In this document: positions 53,148 through 64,000 of the stretch, piece after piece
How the letters are laid out: each line of letters starts with the position of its first letter
Position numbering within the stretch: the stretch's first letter is position 1
NCBI GenBank assembly: GCA_036877525.1
Contig: JAZGTH010000041.1
Span: forward strand, 62,001 to 126,000
DNA: 64,000 nucleotides
Reading direction: 5' to 3'
Origin: Chromobotia macracanthus
Lineage: Eukaryota > Chordata > Actinopteri > Cypriniformes > Botiidae
Position numbers and translations under genes: made by a program
The notes under the pieces: model-generated
Told to the model about the DNA's origin: nothing
Database searches by the model: none
Seen by the model: the letters and a program-made list of their open reading frames with translations, nothing else

Positions 53148-54119
53148 ATGCTATCAGGATGTAAACAGACCTTTAAAAGCATAACAAAAAGAAAATCGCC
53201 TACACTGCCCATAGCTTACAATGTATATACAGACAAAATAAAATATAAAATGTTAAATTTAAAACTTACCCTCATCCATCTCTATTGTGGGGAACCAGGT
53301 CACATTAAGACATCGTGCCCAAATCGTCCCGCTCGTGATCCTAACTCGGTGAGTACTGTTTCAGTAAAAATGTCCTCATCGTCAATCATAAGAGTTCCAG
53401 TTACGCTAACCTCAACTAACCAAATTATTCCTGTCCAGGCCCTGATTGACTCAGGGGCGGCTGGAAACTTCACTTCCCATGAATTTGTGAAACGGTACCA
53501 GATCAAACTAACTCCTTGTACTTGCCCTTTAGCAGTAGAAGCACTAGATGGTCGACCCTTAGGAAGGGGCCGAATTCGACAAACCTCTGACGAACTAAAC
53601 CTTAAGGTTGGTGCCATTCATTCCGAGCAACTCCATTCCTATGTCATAACCTCACCTAAATATCCTTTGATCCTTGGATTGCCATGGTTACAATCTCATA
53701 ACCCAGTGATCTCCTGGAAGGAGGGACCAATTGTTAAATGGTCACCTTATTGCATAAACCATTGTCTAACCAAACATCAAAGAAGTCTGCCTTTCGAATA
53801 CAACAATCTGCGAGAGGCCTTCAGTAAGAAGGCAGCTTCTCGACTCCCTCCACACCGAGCCATCAACCTCATACCAGGAGCTGCACTACCTAAAGGTAAA
53901 ATCTTCCCATTGTCACAACCCGAATCTGAGGCTATGAGAGAATATATCCAGGAGGAGTTGGGCAAAGCGTTCATTAGACCAGGGGTTGTGGGGTCTCTGC
54001 TCCATCTCCTCCGCACCACCAGCGGGAGCCGTCTCCTGAATACTAATGCTATGTTGAACTACATTCCCCATAATGCCCCATACCTGGGTTTCCTGATTAC
54101 GTCCTATTTGGTCACCTGA
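53148..54119 (+). pseudogene. Gypsy gag-protease-RT-start fused to LTR by deletion
   Basis: One 323-codon frame contains a zinc knuckle (YCGEPGHIKTSC, first Cys replaced by His), protease with ALIDSGAAGNFTSHEF and ILGLPWLQSHNPVISW, the RT linker FPLSQPESEAMREYIQEELG and FIRPG. At about 53,985 it passes directly into LTR-type sequence (GGTCTCTGCTCCATCTCCTC). RT palm, RNase H and integrase are deleted without breaking the frame. The first ~30 codons are host or flanking sequence, so the true element start is near 53,240. Protease looks intact; the rest is not. Confidence 0.85.
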
Positions 54120-54150
54120 ACCTCATTAGCCCCTTGTATATAAATCCCAT
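53985..54150 (+). mobile_element. LTR portion of the 53-kb gypsy relic
   Basis: Follows the deletion point: ACTACATTCCCCATAATGCC, CCTGATTACGTCCTATTTGG and a TATA-like TTGTATATAAATCC. Same layout as the solo LTR at 27,774 (ACTACATTTCCCATAGGG, TGTATATAAACC). The 3' part is missing. Confidence 0.65.
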
Positions 54151-54153
54151 GCT

Positions 54154-54170
54154 TTAGGGTTAGGGTTAGG
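54154..54170. repeat. Short telomere-like repeat (TTAGGG)2.8
   Basis: TTAGGGTTAGGGTTAGG lies exactly at the broken 3' edge of the LTR. Too short to indicate a telomere; may mark a repaired break. Confidence 0.85.
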
Positions 54171-54555
54171 TACCATTACATAAGGTACACACCTTATATA
54201 ATGGTACATTACCAAAATACATTAGTATCACATATTACATATGTAAGATTTGTAATAATAGCATGTATTCTATATATTTCCTGATTTCCCGTTTTCTGTT
54301 ATTTCTTTTTAGTAAATTCTGTATTGTTTTTCTTATCTTTACTGTTTGTTCTACAATTTCTGTAAAGCTGTTTTGCAAAACGCAAAATTATGAAAACGCT
54401 ATAAAAATAAACTTGAATTAGCATGCATACCACTCTCTCCAAAACAACCAAACCCCACCCCACCCCCCCCAAAAAAAACAACTCACCCCACAAGAAAAGC
54501 GCGATCTGTTAAAAAAAAAGCCATTAAGTGAAGATATATGAAGATAACATCTTAC

Positions 54556-54660
54556 CTGCAATGTATTAATGTTTAAAAAACTACGTGCACATCGATCGTG
54601 ATGCATCCTCAGTCTTGCTATCCTCCGTCTGAACCGCTCCGAATTGCTGCTCCCATCCAT
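54556..54660 (-). CDS. Gene B candidate first exon (MDGSSNSERFRRRIARLRMH)
   Basis: ATG at 54,660 in a CAGATGG context, 35 codons, basic and helix-like with HHDRCARSFLNINTLQ at the end, donor CAG|GTAAGA in phase 0. It is the furthest-upstream exon on the minus strand before the SANT-like exon at 50.6 kb, so I place it in gene B. Candidate homologue at 1,976-2,083. Not recognised as a known domain. Confidence 0.4.
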
Positions 54661-54664
54661 CTGT

Positions 54665-55425
54665 ACATGTTAACAAACACGTGCCTACAAGGTGTGCAGG
54701 TGTGCAGTTCGTGGGGGAGGGGGAGCTACCAATTAAGGCAGCAATCAGTAAAGCCTACAGCAATATTCCTCACTGACTCTCATGCTTGGTTTTTGAAACT
54801 AAAGGAAGGTTGACATTTACTAATGCAGTTAACTTTGAAGTCAAATTTAACCACGCACGTGTATATCAGTAGTATGTATACCAGTAGTAAAAAGGTACTC
54901 TGCTAATTTATTTTAGAATAAATATACAATAAACCCTGTTGATTTTCTTACTGGGAGATTGCTGACATTAGCTAAGATTAGAGTTTTGTACATTCTGTTT
55001 GTACAAAAATCATTTTTAGGTCCAACTACAATTTTAAAGAGTTCACAATCTCACTATTACTTTTATGTCTGTAATGCTGATGCATGGTATTATTGAAAAT
55101 TTCTTATGCATGTTAGTATTCTACCAGTTATCATGTTTATCAGGAATAGCGAGCTGGCAGGGGAGATGACAAGAGCGCGTAAGTGTCTTGCTTATATTTG
55201 TTTGGATAAGTTGCTTAGTTTATTACTTACCACCAGGGAGGATTAATTTCGACTCTGTGCTTTATTGTAGTTAATTACGTTGACTGTAATTAGTACTTAA
55301 ATTGTACACATCGCTATTTGAAATAAGAGCCGCGTTTTGCCGAATTTTGCTCATTTTTCCCCCGTAAGAGCTTTGTTATTGTGCCGTTAGTTTCATTCGC
55401 GATGAAACTCCAATTCTAATCAGGG
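54665..55425. other. No gene recognised
   Basis: Presumed upstream region of gene B, AT-rich. ATGACAAGAGCGC|GTAAGT at about 55,165-55,183 is a splice-donor-like sequence on the plus strand without a partner. Confidence 0.3.
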
Positions 55426-55429
55426 TATA

Positions 55430-57430
55430 CTCTAATTACTCCTCCCTGTGCAACAACAATTCATTTGAATTCCATGCAATCACTATCACAACTCCTGTCA
55501 AAATTCATCATAGTCATTTACCACCCCTCTAATCCCTAGTTATCTGATGCTCTTCATGAACACCGGACAAAACTAAGGGCTGCAGAGAGAAAATGGCACA
55601 AATCCAAAGACCCATCTGATCTAGGCAACTATCAATTTCTGCTCTCATCCTTTTCTGGTAAAGTCCATGCTGCCAAATCCACATATTTCCACAATAAAAT
55701 CAACAACGCCTCAAACACACGCACACTCTTCAAAACATTCAACTCTCTTCTCTGTCCCCCTCCACCACCACCCACAACCTCCTTAACTGCTGATGATTTT
55801 GCTCAGTCCTTCACTGACAAAACATCCAACATCAGCAGCCAGTTCTCAGCTCCACACACACAGGAACCCAGACCAACCTCATACAGAGGCACACATCTCC
55901 TGTCTTCCTTCTCTCCTCTCACTAAGACAGAAGTTTCCAAACTTCTCCTCAACAGCCACCCCACCACCTGCCCTCTAGATCCCATCTCCTCACACCTCCT
56001 ACAATCCATCACTTCTGCACTTGCACCAGCACTTACTCACATCATCAACATATCTCTCCACACTGGCATCTTCCCTACTGCATTCAAGCAGGCTCGGGTA
56101 ACCCCACTGCTTAAAAAACATACATTAGACACTTCACTTGTAGACAGTTACAGACCTGTCTCTCTCCTACCATTCATAGCAAAAACTCTTGAGCAAGTTG
56201 TTTTCAATCAGGTGTCTTCTTTCCTCACTCAGAACAACCAGTTGGACACCAACCAATCCGGTTTCAAGAGCGGCCACTCAACAGAGACGGCTCTACTGTC
56301 GGTCACTGAGTCCCTACGGATTGCAAAGGCTAACTCAAAATCATCAGTCCTCATTCTACTTGATCTATCCGCTGCCTTTGACACAGTCAATCACCAGATC
56401 CTTCTGTCCACCCTCGCGTCACTGGGCATCACAGGTCCTTCAGGGTTTCCTGGAGAGGGGAAGTATCCAAAGTTCATCAGCTGATCACTGGGGTTCCCCA
56501 GGGTTCTGTTCTTGGACCCCTCCTCTTCTCCATATACACAACATCACTGGGCCCCATCATACATGCACATGGGTTCTCTTACCATTGCTATGCTGACGAC
56601 ACGCAGCTCTTCCTTTCATTCCTTCCAGATGATCCCACGGTAGCTGCACGTATGTCAAGCTGTCTGGTGGACATCTCGGCATGGATGAAAGAACACCATC
56701 TGCAGCTCAACTTGGCAAAGACTGAGCTTCTTGTCTTCCCTGCCAATCCAACCCTACATCGCGATTTCACCATCCAATTAGGTACATCTTCAATTACCCC
56801 ATCAAATTCGGCCAGAAATCTTGGAGTAATCTTTGATGACCAACTGACCTTCAAAGAACACATTGCTAAGACGGCTCAGTCATGCAGATTTGCATTACAT
56901 AACATCAGGAAAATCAGGCCTTTTCTAGCAGAATATGCAACACAACTTCTCGTCCAGGCTCTGGTCATTTCAAGGCTTGATTACTGCCATGCTCTTCTGG
57001 CAGGACTGCCATCATACACAATCAAGCCTCTACAAATGATTCAGAACGCTGCAGCACGCCTCGTCTTCAACAAGCCCAAAAGAGCCCATGTCACCCCTCT
57101 CCTCATCTCTCTGCATTGGCTACCGCTCACTGCTCGCATCAAGTTCAAGGCCTTGATGCTTGCTTACAGATCTATCACTGGATCAGCACCCTCCTACTTT
57201 CATCATTCTTACGAGTTTATGCTCCCACCAGAAGCCTGCAATCACAGAAGGAACGAAGGCTTGTGGCACCATCACAGAGAGGCACAAAATCATTTTCATT
57301 CACTACTCCATGCTGGTGGAATGATCTTCCTGCCTTCATCCGTAATGCAGAATCCCTGGCAATATTCAAAAGACAGCTGAAAACACATCTCTTTGTCTTA
57401 ATCTGGAGCCCCCAGGACCTCAAGTGTTAG
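55430..57430 (+). mobile_element. L2-clade LINE, 5'-truncated, broken ORF2
   Basis: It opens with the end of an endonuclease domain (FEFHAITITTPVKFIIVIYH), then the linker ERKWHKSKDPSDLGNYQ, RT motifs TGIFPTAFKQARVTPLLKK, SYRPVSLLPFIAKTLEQVV, QSGFKSGHSTETALLSV, LLDLSAAFDTVNH, VPQGSVLGPLLFSIY and the catalytic YADDTQL (about 56,590). The C-terminal part 56,652-57,240 has RNLGVIFDDQL, ISRLDYCHALLAGLP and LHWLPLTARIKFK. A ~60-base deletion and frameshift at about 56,435-56,480 and a stop near 55,534 inactivate it. Wording is that of fish L2 elements. The 3' tail is missing. Confidence 0.9.
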
Positions 57431-57439
57431 ACGTTGGGT

Positions 57440-57800
57440 GTGCATTGCATAGTGTTCAATAGTTTGTCCCTGGTTAAAGTTATCAAACAAACATTACTAA
57501 ACAAGACAAATAAACAAGACAAACAAACACTATTTAAACAATGTTAACATGTTTGTGATTCTAACATGTTTTAGCATAATGCTGGCAGGATGCTAGTACG
57601 ATTTGGCCTGAAGGCAGCATGTTTTAGCATGAATTAGCATGATGTTAGCATGACTTTGCATGATGCTAGCATGACAGATATACTGCAATATGGCTTATTA
57701 ATGATGTTATGCAGTTGCTAGGGTGCTCGACATGGCTGCTAGGGCATGGCTAGGAAGTTACCAGGGCATTACCTAAAGTTCATTGACAGCCTGATGAATT
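57440..57800. repeat. TTAGCATGA-type units and GGTTGCTAGGG-type repeat
   Basis: 57,560-57,670 repeats short 'TTAGCAT(A/G)ATG' units; 57,705-57,790 is the GTTGCTAGGGTGCTCGACAT repeat also at 8.6 and 51.7 kb. No gene. Confidence 0.6.
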
Positions 57801-60800
57801 AGGCTGAAAACAACAACAAAGGAGACTCACTGCATCGCCATGGTTTCACGGCAGTAAAAGCGGAAACTGAGGATAACGTGGACATGACGCCATCGATAGG
57901 TGACGCAGTGAGGAGGGACGTTGGTTACACTGGTTACAGTTGTGAATTTCTCTGCATCTAAACGTTGTTAGAAACATTTGGAATAATGTACCCGGATAAG
58001 TGAGAGAAACACGCAGCAACATAAAGGGGTTATATTTATAAAGTTGTTTGTCTTAATTATTTTTCATACTTGTGTATATATAATTATTTACCTTGTTTTA
58101 CCATGTTTTTTTTTTTGTTTTTTTACCTTATGTGGAATTATAATTTTTGTGTGCATTATTCACCTTTAGGATGGCAAACTCAGAACAGTTTAACTCGTTT
58201 AACACCAGAACTTGTTTAACTCATTTGAGATTGATTCTAGACATTCTGATTCTGTTGAACTTGTTGGACTATTCCACATACACAAACGCATTGTATCACA
58301 TCTGTCCTGTAAGCACTGAAAAGTGACAGCATTGTTTAGATCTATCAGATGCACAACATACAAGCTTGTTCTTGTAAGCTCTACTGTTTACACTCATCGG
58401 TAGTGATCACGTTCATTATCACCATGCCCATTCGTCAATTCCTTTAAGTTTCAGCTGTGCAAGCGCAGTAAAAGTCCCACAGCAATGGTGGCACGCAACG
58501 TACAAGCTCTGTGCCATCCTTTGGTTGCCTTTGGTACTAATTATGTGCTACATATAAGAGGAATCAAATCTATAATCATATACACAGGTACTCGTGGTTA
58601 AAATATGTTGTGTGAAATCTTTAAGTCATTTATTTATTTTGTGTGGCTGGGCAGCTGATGCCACTGGTAGCACTGGAGTCATCAGGTGCGCAGCATGCAA
58701 GCTCTGTCCTAAACCAGCGCCAGCAATTTTCTGGCAAATGATCAGGTTGCATTTATCTTAGAATTTCACAATGTCTCCACTGTTTGCCACTATGGAAGCT
58801 GGATTTACACTATCACGGATCGAGGTGAGACCTGCCGTGGATATGGGTATGGCCCGCCACGAGGTTTACGCTTTCTACTCCAGAAGGTTTACCTGGAAAT
58901 ATCAACCTGATTGTCTTCCAACCTGCCCACTGAACGTTTCCAAGGTCATAATAGGTCGAATGGAGTACATATTCATTCCTCCCATGCAACTTCTGTTGCA
59001 CATAATTCAGCATAGTGCATAATTCAGCAAGCAATGGTGGTTGCCACCAGATGCAGAACATTGCAAGCTCGTTTCTGGAGAAGGTCTGCGATTATTATGC
59101 TTGGGTTCAGGGGTTTGTTTATCTTTTTTTTCCTGGTTCTTCAAGAGCAGTTACAGATATATCAGATGCACAACATGTAAGCTCTGTGCTGCCATTCGAT
59201 GTCCTTTCGAATCCAGGGACCGCACAACATTGTCAGTGTTGTTTCTATAAACCCCTTTGATGATGTCATTAATGATGCCACTTCAGGTGCAGAACATGCC
59301 AGCTGTGTCCTAAACCAGCACCTGCAACCATAATATCAGATGTCCAACATTCAAGCTCAATGTTTTTCTAGACCCCCTCAAGTCATTCAGCAGGGAAGCC
59401 CATAGCAATTATATCTGGGTAAATTTACTGGTCCATCTTCATCAGCTTTATAAATCAGATGTGGAACACACAGGCTCCCCACATGTTATTGGAGTATTGG
59501 GCACCGTAGTCGTAATGTTGACAATGTTGACCAGTGTATACCCAGTGAAGACAGCTGTAGCCTGTGTTCACTAGAAACAGTGGGAATCTGCCATAATTGC
59601 AGCCTGCAACTCTGCATTCCGATGTAAAAGACACTGGCAGACTCTCTGGTCACATCATGCCACACACCACAAGTATGTGACACATTTATCATTGTGACAT
59701 AGGCTCCTATAAAAATCTTTCAATAATCAACAGCATTCCTCTGTCTAATTGCAGCATTTTATTAATGTGCCAGAGGAGAACTGGCCCTCCCGGTTGAGCC
59801 TGGTTTCTCCCAAGGTTTTTTCTCCATTAACATCATTGGAGGTTTGGTTCCTTGCCACTGTCGCCTCTGGCTTGTTTACTGGAAGACTGCTGATATGCAT
59901 ATGTATACATAAATTAAGATACATTATTATTATCGCTTTCAATATAACAAGACACATTCAATTATTATTTATCTTTCCAGTTATTTTCTGGAAACTTCTG
60001 CCCTTTCATAATTGAATTTCAGTAATGCTGATGTGCAGTTTATGGTATTGTTGCAGATTTTTCTGTTTCCTTTTTTTAATATTTCATTTTGGCATGGAAT
60101 GTCTAAATATCTCTTTGTATGAAAGTAAGGGTGTGTTTTCCTGTTCTTCAAATATATCATTTTTGCTTCCATCAGAAGGTTATTTATCAGGTGATGTTTT
60201 GATGTAATGGCAGGTAGTTTTAAACAAGCATTTATTTTGGGATTATTTAAAAATGATTTTTTTCTACCTCTTTCTGTACTTGTTTTATGTCTCAGCTAAT
60301 TTTAAATAAGTTAAAGTTTAAGATGTTAGGCTGGGGGGATGTAAGGGCATTTTACTCATTTGGGAATACACATAAGATTGAATGTCCATGTTGTCTCTGT
60401 TTGGCTGACAGTGTGTTTTTGATGTATTTGTACAGTTTAAATAAAACTGTGAGCACAAAGCTCACAAATAAAACATAGTCTTTTCTGCCTAAACGTTTCA
60501 TTTAAATCCACAACTACAGTTCATATACGAATAGGTCATATAATACTATAAACAGCAAGTCATTAAAGCGCAGCTTGTCAGCAGTGAAAATTTTATTGTC
60601 ATCGTGCAGAGCTCAAGCGCAGAGACAATGAAATGCATTTAGCATCTAACAGGAAGTGCAGGTAGTGAAACGAATATAAATGATTGTTGTGTATATGCGT
60701 GTATACAATAAAGATAAGACACTTTTACGTTCATGGCTTTTGAATTTTTGCACTTTTATTTTTTTTAATACTTTTAATTTAAAAAATACAAGCGTTGGTT

Positions 60801-60950
60801 TCACTCACTACTCAACAGCTCGTTTCTGCAGTAAGGTTTTTACCTACAACATCAATAACACGGGTCCAAATTAGTAGAAAGTTCACCATAATTGTTACAG
60901 TTTAAGTTAAATGGAAGGTGTACAGTGTCGTACAAAAATTATAAAGCACA
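57800..60950. repeat. Segmental duplication, copy 2 (partner 23,350-25,640)
   Basis: Same order as copy 1: exon b relic (57,806-58,020), the 18S-like fragment (58,433-58,462), CxxC units (58,683-59,300), and the 25.2-25.6 kb block (60,245-60,950). It lacks the AT/GGAT microsatellite and has extra sequence at 58,040-58,330, 58,640-59,070 and 59,690-59,990. It ends exactly where an LTR begins. Confidence 0.9.
58433..58462 (-). ncRNA. 18S rRNA-like antisense fragment, second copy
   Basis: CGTCAATTCCTTTAAGTTTC then AGCTGTGCAA: one mismatch to 23,866-23,895. Confidence 0.55.
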
Positions 60951-60953
60951 ATC

Positions 60954-61614
60954 TGTCAGGGTCCTGACTTCCTGTCTCTGAGTATTTCTAGATTATCTTG
61001 CCAGGATCCTGACATGCCCTGTATTTAGTGTCAGAGCGTGCTGTTTTGATCCTGACTCCTTCTAGTCTTGGTTCTTGTTTCTTAGAGTCTGGATCTGAAC
61101 TCATGCTCTGGGTCTTCGTCTTGTGTGGAAGCACATGCTCTCTGTTTTGTTTACATTCGCCACGTGCTCTCCGGTCGCGCGTCTTGGCCCCGCCCCCTTG
61201 TTCTCTTGTCTTGTCTGCGCTCATTTCGCGCACCTGTTAGTCGTTTGTCCTTGTGCTATTTAATGCCCCCGTGTTTTCTGTCTTGTGCTATTTAATGCCC
61301 CCGTGTTTTCTGTCTTGTGCTATTTAATGCCCCCGTGTTTTCTGTCGTGTGTCGATTGGTCTTGGTAATGTGGTTTTTGCAAAGTGCAATTTCGTGCTTT
61401 GTGATCTTGTAACTGTTCTTGTCAAGTTTTTCTAGTCTTTGTTTAGTCGTGTTTTTTCGCTCTCTATTTTTCTTTGGTCTTTGGTTTCGTTTGTTCTGTT
61501 AACTTGGGAGTACTTGAGTTTAGTAGTTTTTTTTGTTTTGTTTTTTATTTGTTAAAGACTTTTTTTCTGTTTAACGCTGTCTGCGACTGGGTTCGTTTCT
61601 CCCGTACTTAACAA
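60954..61614 (+). mobile_element. Solo LTR at a duplication breakpoint, three VNTR units
   Basis: Starts TGTCAGGGTCCTGACTTCCT and ends near GGTTCGTTTCTCCCGTAC, the plus-strand twin of 13,130-13,866. Three 32-bp units (about 61,250-61,348) against five there. It lies exactly between sequence matching 25.64 kb and sequence matching 42.43 kb. Confidence 0.82.
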
Positions 61615-62512
61615 TCCCCCACATTTAATAATAATTGAATAGTAGTCTATATAAAAGTAGCTTTTGTATAAATTTCACACTTTATGTACTCGTCGTGACT
61701 AATACTTTTAACAAAAAATATTTTATGTTGTAATAAAAAAAATCATTTCGAAAGTTACAATTTCTTTTTGAGTGTTTCCTTTAAAAACAACTTTTTAGCA
61801 GAATTACGGAGTATAAAATTGCTGGCATTGAAATGCCCTGTTTTAATTAGTTTTGAACAAGTCTAATAATTTTGCACCAATAAAATAAATCGTTTGACTT
61901 CAGACACTGGGACTGGGACTTTTTGATGATAGTGCTTGCAAATCAACATTAGAGCGCCATCCTTGGGCAGAATTACGGAAGGACACTAGACATCAGCCAA
62001 AACTGCTCTAAAAGCGTTTAGTCATTTAAATGTAAAACTTATTTCACTAGCAATTAATCATATAGACTACGACCCAAAATCTGCCTCACCTAAATTAATA
62101 GTCGATAGAATGACAGCTGTTAAAAATATCAGAGAAATATCAGAGAACAAAATCCCCATGGTTGCCTGGTCAGAGACTGCCTTTCTTTAAAGGGTAAAAA
62201 TTGTTCTTGTGATAGTTTATCTGAATGAAAAGTGTTTAACTCATAAACTATTAAACATAGCACAGGCACAAGGGTATTACTGAGTTCCATTATATGTCAG
62301 AGGTTTTATTATACATCCAGTAAAGGACCATGTAGATGTATTTTTGTTTAATCAAATTCACTGCATTGCAAACACCTAATAATAACAAACTATCAATTCT
62401 TTACAACTGAAAAAGAAATTAAATTAATATAAAACAGGAAAAAATTAACAATAAAAACCTGTCAATAGAAAAAACATTAAGGTTTAAATAAGTAAATGAA
62501 AAATAAGACAGC

Positions 62513-62584
62513 CTATACCCCCTCCTCTTCCTCTGAGGATGAAACACATGGGGAGACGTCTGCAGACTTCAGAAACAGATGACT
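62513..62584 (-). CDS. Gene A paralogue, last exon
   Basis: 72 nt, acceptor ACTTAG, SHLFLKSADVSPCVSSSEEE then EGV and TAG. Same length and phase as 43,258-43,329; most differences fall before the acidic tail. Confidence 0.45.
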   Translation of the reverse strand, partial: SHLFLKSADVSPCVSSSEEEEGV

Positions 62585-62702
62585 CTAAGTGGAAATCATA
62601 ATATTTACTGCCACAGCAAGAATAATTTTGTTCACTCATTCATAATGTTACATATAAACTTAATGCAAGCATGTACTGGGACAAACAATTGGGACAGATC
62701 AC

Positions 62703-62783
62703 CTCATCTTCCTCAGAGTCAGATTCCACACATTCAGAGTCATCCTCAGAGGAAGTGGTGTAACTGGGCGATGAATTTGTAGA
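62703..62783 (-). CDS. Gene A paralogue, acidic exon of 27 codons
   Basis: 81 nt between CTTTAG and GTGATC: STNSSPSYTTSSEDDSECVE then SDSEEDE. Four codons longer than 43,427-43,495, frame kept. Confidence 0.45.
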
Positions 62784-63122
62784 CTAAAGAAAAAGAAAAA
62801 CACAAAAATGAAAGTTCAGTTTTATTTATATAGCTCTTTTTCGATGTTGCATTGTTGCAAAGCAGCTGTACAGATGACAAATATCAAAAGACAGCTCAGA
62901 AAATTGGCATATATACAAAACATGGTAACATACGGCATTATTTAAAAAAAAAATTTCCATAAGGTGTATGTTTGTAATACTAATTAACAATACTACAGTT
63001 ATGATAGGTTAAAGAAATAACATGATAAACGTGATAAATGATATGTGTAATAATTAACCAAACAAGCCTTTCCAGAATTGCCCTTTAAAAGGAGGATCAT
63101 ACTACATATAAATGCATGTTAA

Positions 63123-63668
63123 CATTCGCCAGGTCTGCAAGGAACCTAAAAGGGCCCATGTAACACCTCTTCTCAGTGCCCTTCACTGGCTACCCGTGGC
63201 TGCGCACATCAAATTCAAATCTGTACTCCTTGCATATAAAACCAGTACTGGCTCTGCACCAACCTACCTTCACAAACTCATTCACATTTACACCCCTTAC
63301 AGATCCCTACAGTCAGAAAAAGAACGTAGAACTTGCACAAAAAGAACTTGCTCACAGGTTAATCTTCACTATTCTTTGCTGGTGGAATAATCTCACAAAC
63401 TCTGTTCGGTCTGCTACATCTCTCACTACATTCAAACAGCTAAAAACCTGCCTCTTCCATGAATACCTCACACAAGTATAATTTAAAAAAAAACTACTAA
63501 CCTTTGTTTTTCTCCTCTCTCCCAACAGGTTTTACCTCTCAGGCACTGAGATATTGTACTCCTGGTATGATGTTATTGATGTTATTGCCTCACTATATAT
63601 ATCGCTTCGTTGTTTTCCTCACCTTGTAAATTGCTTAGGATAAAATGCATCAAATGTAAATGTAAACA
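63123..63668 (+). mobile_element. L2 LINE 3' fragment inserted in the gene A paralogue
   Basis: Encodes KRAHVTPLLSALHWLPVAAH, SVLLAYKTSTGSAPTYLHKL and a decayed C-terminus, then a 3' UTR ending AAATTGCTTAGGATAAAATG CATCAAATGTAAATGTAAA. It interrupts sequence that is continuous at 47,700-47,712 (GCATGTTAACAGTCACTCACTGG), so it inserted after the duplication. Confidence 0.88.
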
Positions 63669-63677
63669 TTCACTCAC

Positions 63678-63782
63678 CGGAATAATGACCACACTGAAAT
63701 CACGATCCTCTTCATCTGACCCCACCGCCACAATTTCTTTATTGTCCTCTGAAGGGGACTGTATTTCAATGATTTGATGGAG
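63678..63782 (-). CDS. Gene A paralogue, acidic exon of 35 codons
   Basis: 105 nt between TTCTGTAG and CCG|GTGAGT: LHQIIEIQSPSEDNKEIVAV then GSDEEDRDFSVVIIP. Nine bases longer than 47,716-47,811, in frame. Both splice sites intact. Confidence 0.48.
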
Positions 63783-63862
63783 CTACAGAAAGCAGAATGT
63801 TAGACAGACCAAACAGACCAAACCTGTTGCTAATATGAACTTTCAAAAATATTGTTTTCCCC

Positions 63863-63904
63863 CTTATTGTCCTCCTCTGAGGACTCCAAAACTATGTCAC
63901 TGGA
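63863..63904 (-). CDS. Gene A paralogue, 14-codon exon with lost donor
   Basis: After CTTTTGTAG: SSDIVLESSEEDNK, 42 nt. The donor, GAG|GTGGAG in the relic at about 48,746, is AAG|GGGGAA here, so it cannot splice normally. In copy 1 most of this exon is deleted. The gene presumably continues past the window edge. Confidence 0.4.
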
Positions 63905-64000
63905 CTACAAAAGAAGCAAATGACAGGCTTTTAAACACGTGAAGCAAACATTTATAGGCCAAAGCTGTACTTATTAGTGTTCACATGTTGTGAAATTGGT

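Larger units (their letters stand above)
61616..62885. repeat. Segmental duplication, copy 2 (partner 42,430-43,586)
   Basis: Near-identical to copy 1, with the two 3' exons of the gene A paralogue, and continuing (62,877-63,120) into sequence matching 47,515-47,700, i.e. without the retrovirus. Confidence 0.92.

Noticed and set aside
56588..56863. Minus-strand 91-codon ORF
   Set aside because: Antisense shadow of L2 ORF2.

Overview
This window looks like accessory chromosomal DNA of a ray-finned fish. The evidence is eukaryotic splice sites throughout, teleost-type chromodomain Ty3/gypsy elements, L2 and L1/Tx1-like LINEs, tRNA-derived SINEs, an endogenous retrovirus, long microsatellites and many solo LTRs. 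I see no intact housekeeping gene. The only recognisable conventional host gene is a small nectin/PVR-like immunoglobulin receptor gene on the minus strand (36,139-38,112), with one frameshift in its second Ig exon. The species cannot be told from the sequence.

Layout. 1-1,141: 3' end of a gypsy element (integrase C-terminus, chromodomain, LTR). 2.6-5.4 kb: LINE relic, a strikingly G-poor patch and an eroded copy of the same LTR. 5.7-8.0 kb: coiled-coil gene fragment (+) and four exon relics (-) of a family I call the 'R-family'. 9.4-11.7 kb: second, broken gypsy element. 13.1-13.9 kb: solo LTR with a 32-bp VNTR. 15.2-17.0 kb: a 1.8-kb fold-back (palindromic) element. 18.3-21.5 kb: multi-exon pseudogene of a multicopy fish family (DUF6729-like by memory). 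22.8-25.6 kb: block duplicated at 57.8-60.9 kb. 27.4-31 kb: finger exon (-), solo LTR, proline/acid-rich exons (+). 33.5-34.4 and 39.5-40.1 kb: further R-family relics. 36.1-38.1 kb: nectin-like gene. 42.4-48.9 kb: microexon gene A (-), split by a degenerate retrovirus with a tRNA-Trp primer site. 49.7-54.7 kb: gene B exons (-), including a SANT/Myb-like C-terminal exon. 55.4-57.4 kb: L2 LINE. 57.8-64.0 kb: mosaic of second copies of the 23-25 kb and 42-48 kb blocks, joined at an LTR.

Main theme. The window collects parts of a duplicating gene family whose pieces are scattered on both strands. They comprise short phase-0 acidic Ser/Glu/Asp exons, Cys/His finger exons, an exon pair rebuilding a KSLKRF motif (from memory typical of the N-terminal domain of fish Crypton-like tyrosine-recombinase proteins), and a C-terminal W-T-x-x-E SANT-like exon. 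Duplicated acidic exons differ by whole codons (12 and 9 nt), suggesting that they were coding, while other copies have lost splice sites or carry stops. The catalytic core of a recombinase is not visible here, so the family assignment and the grouping of these exons into one family are inferences.
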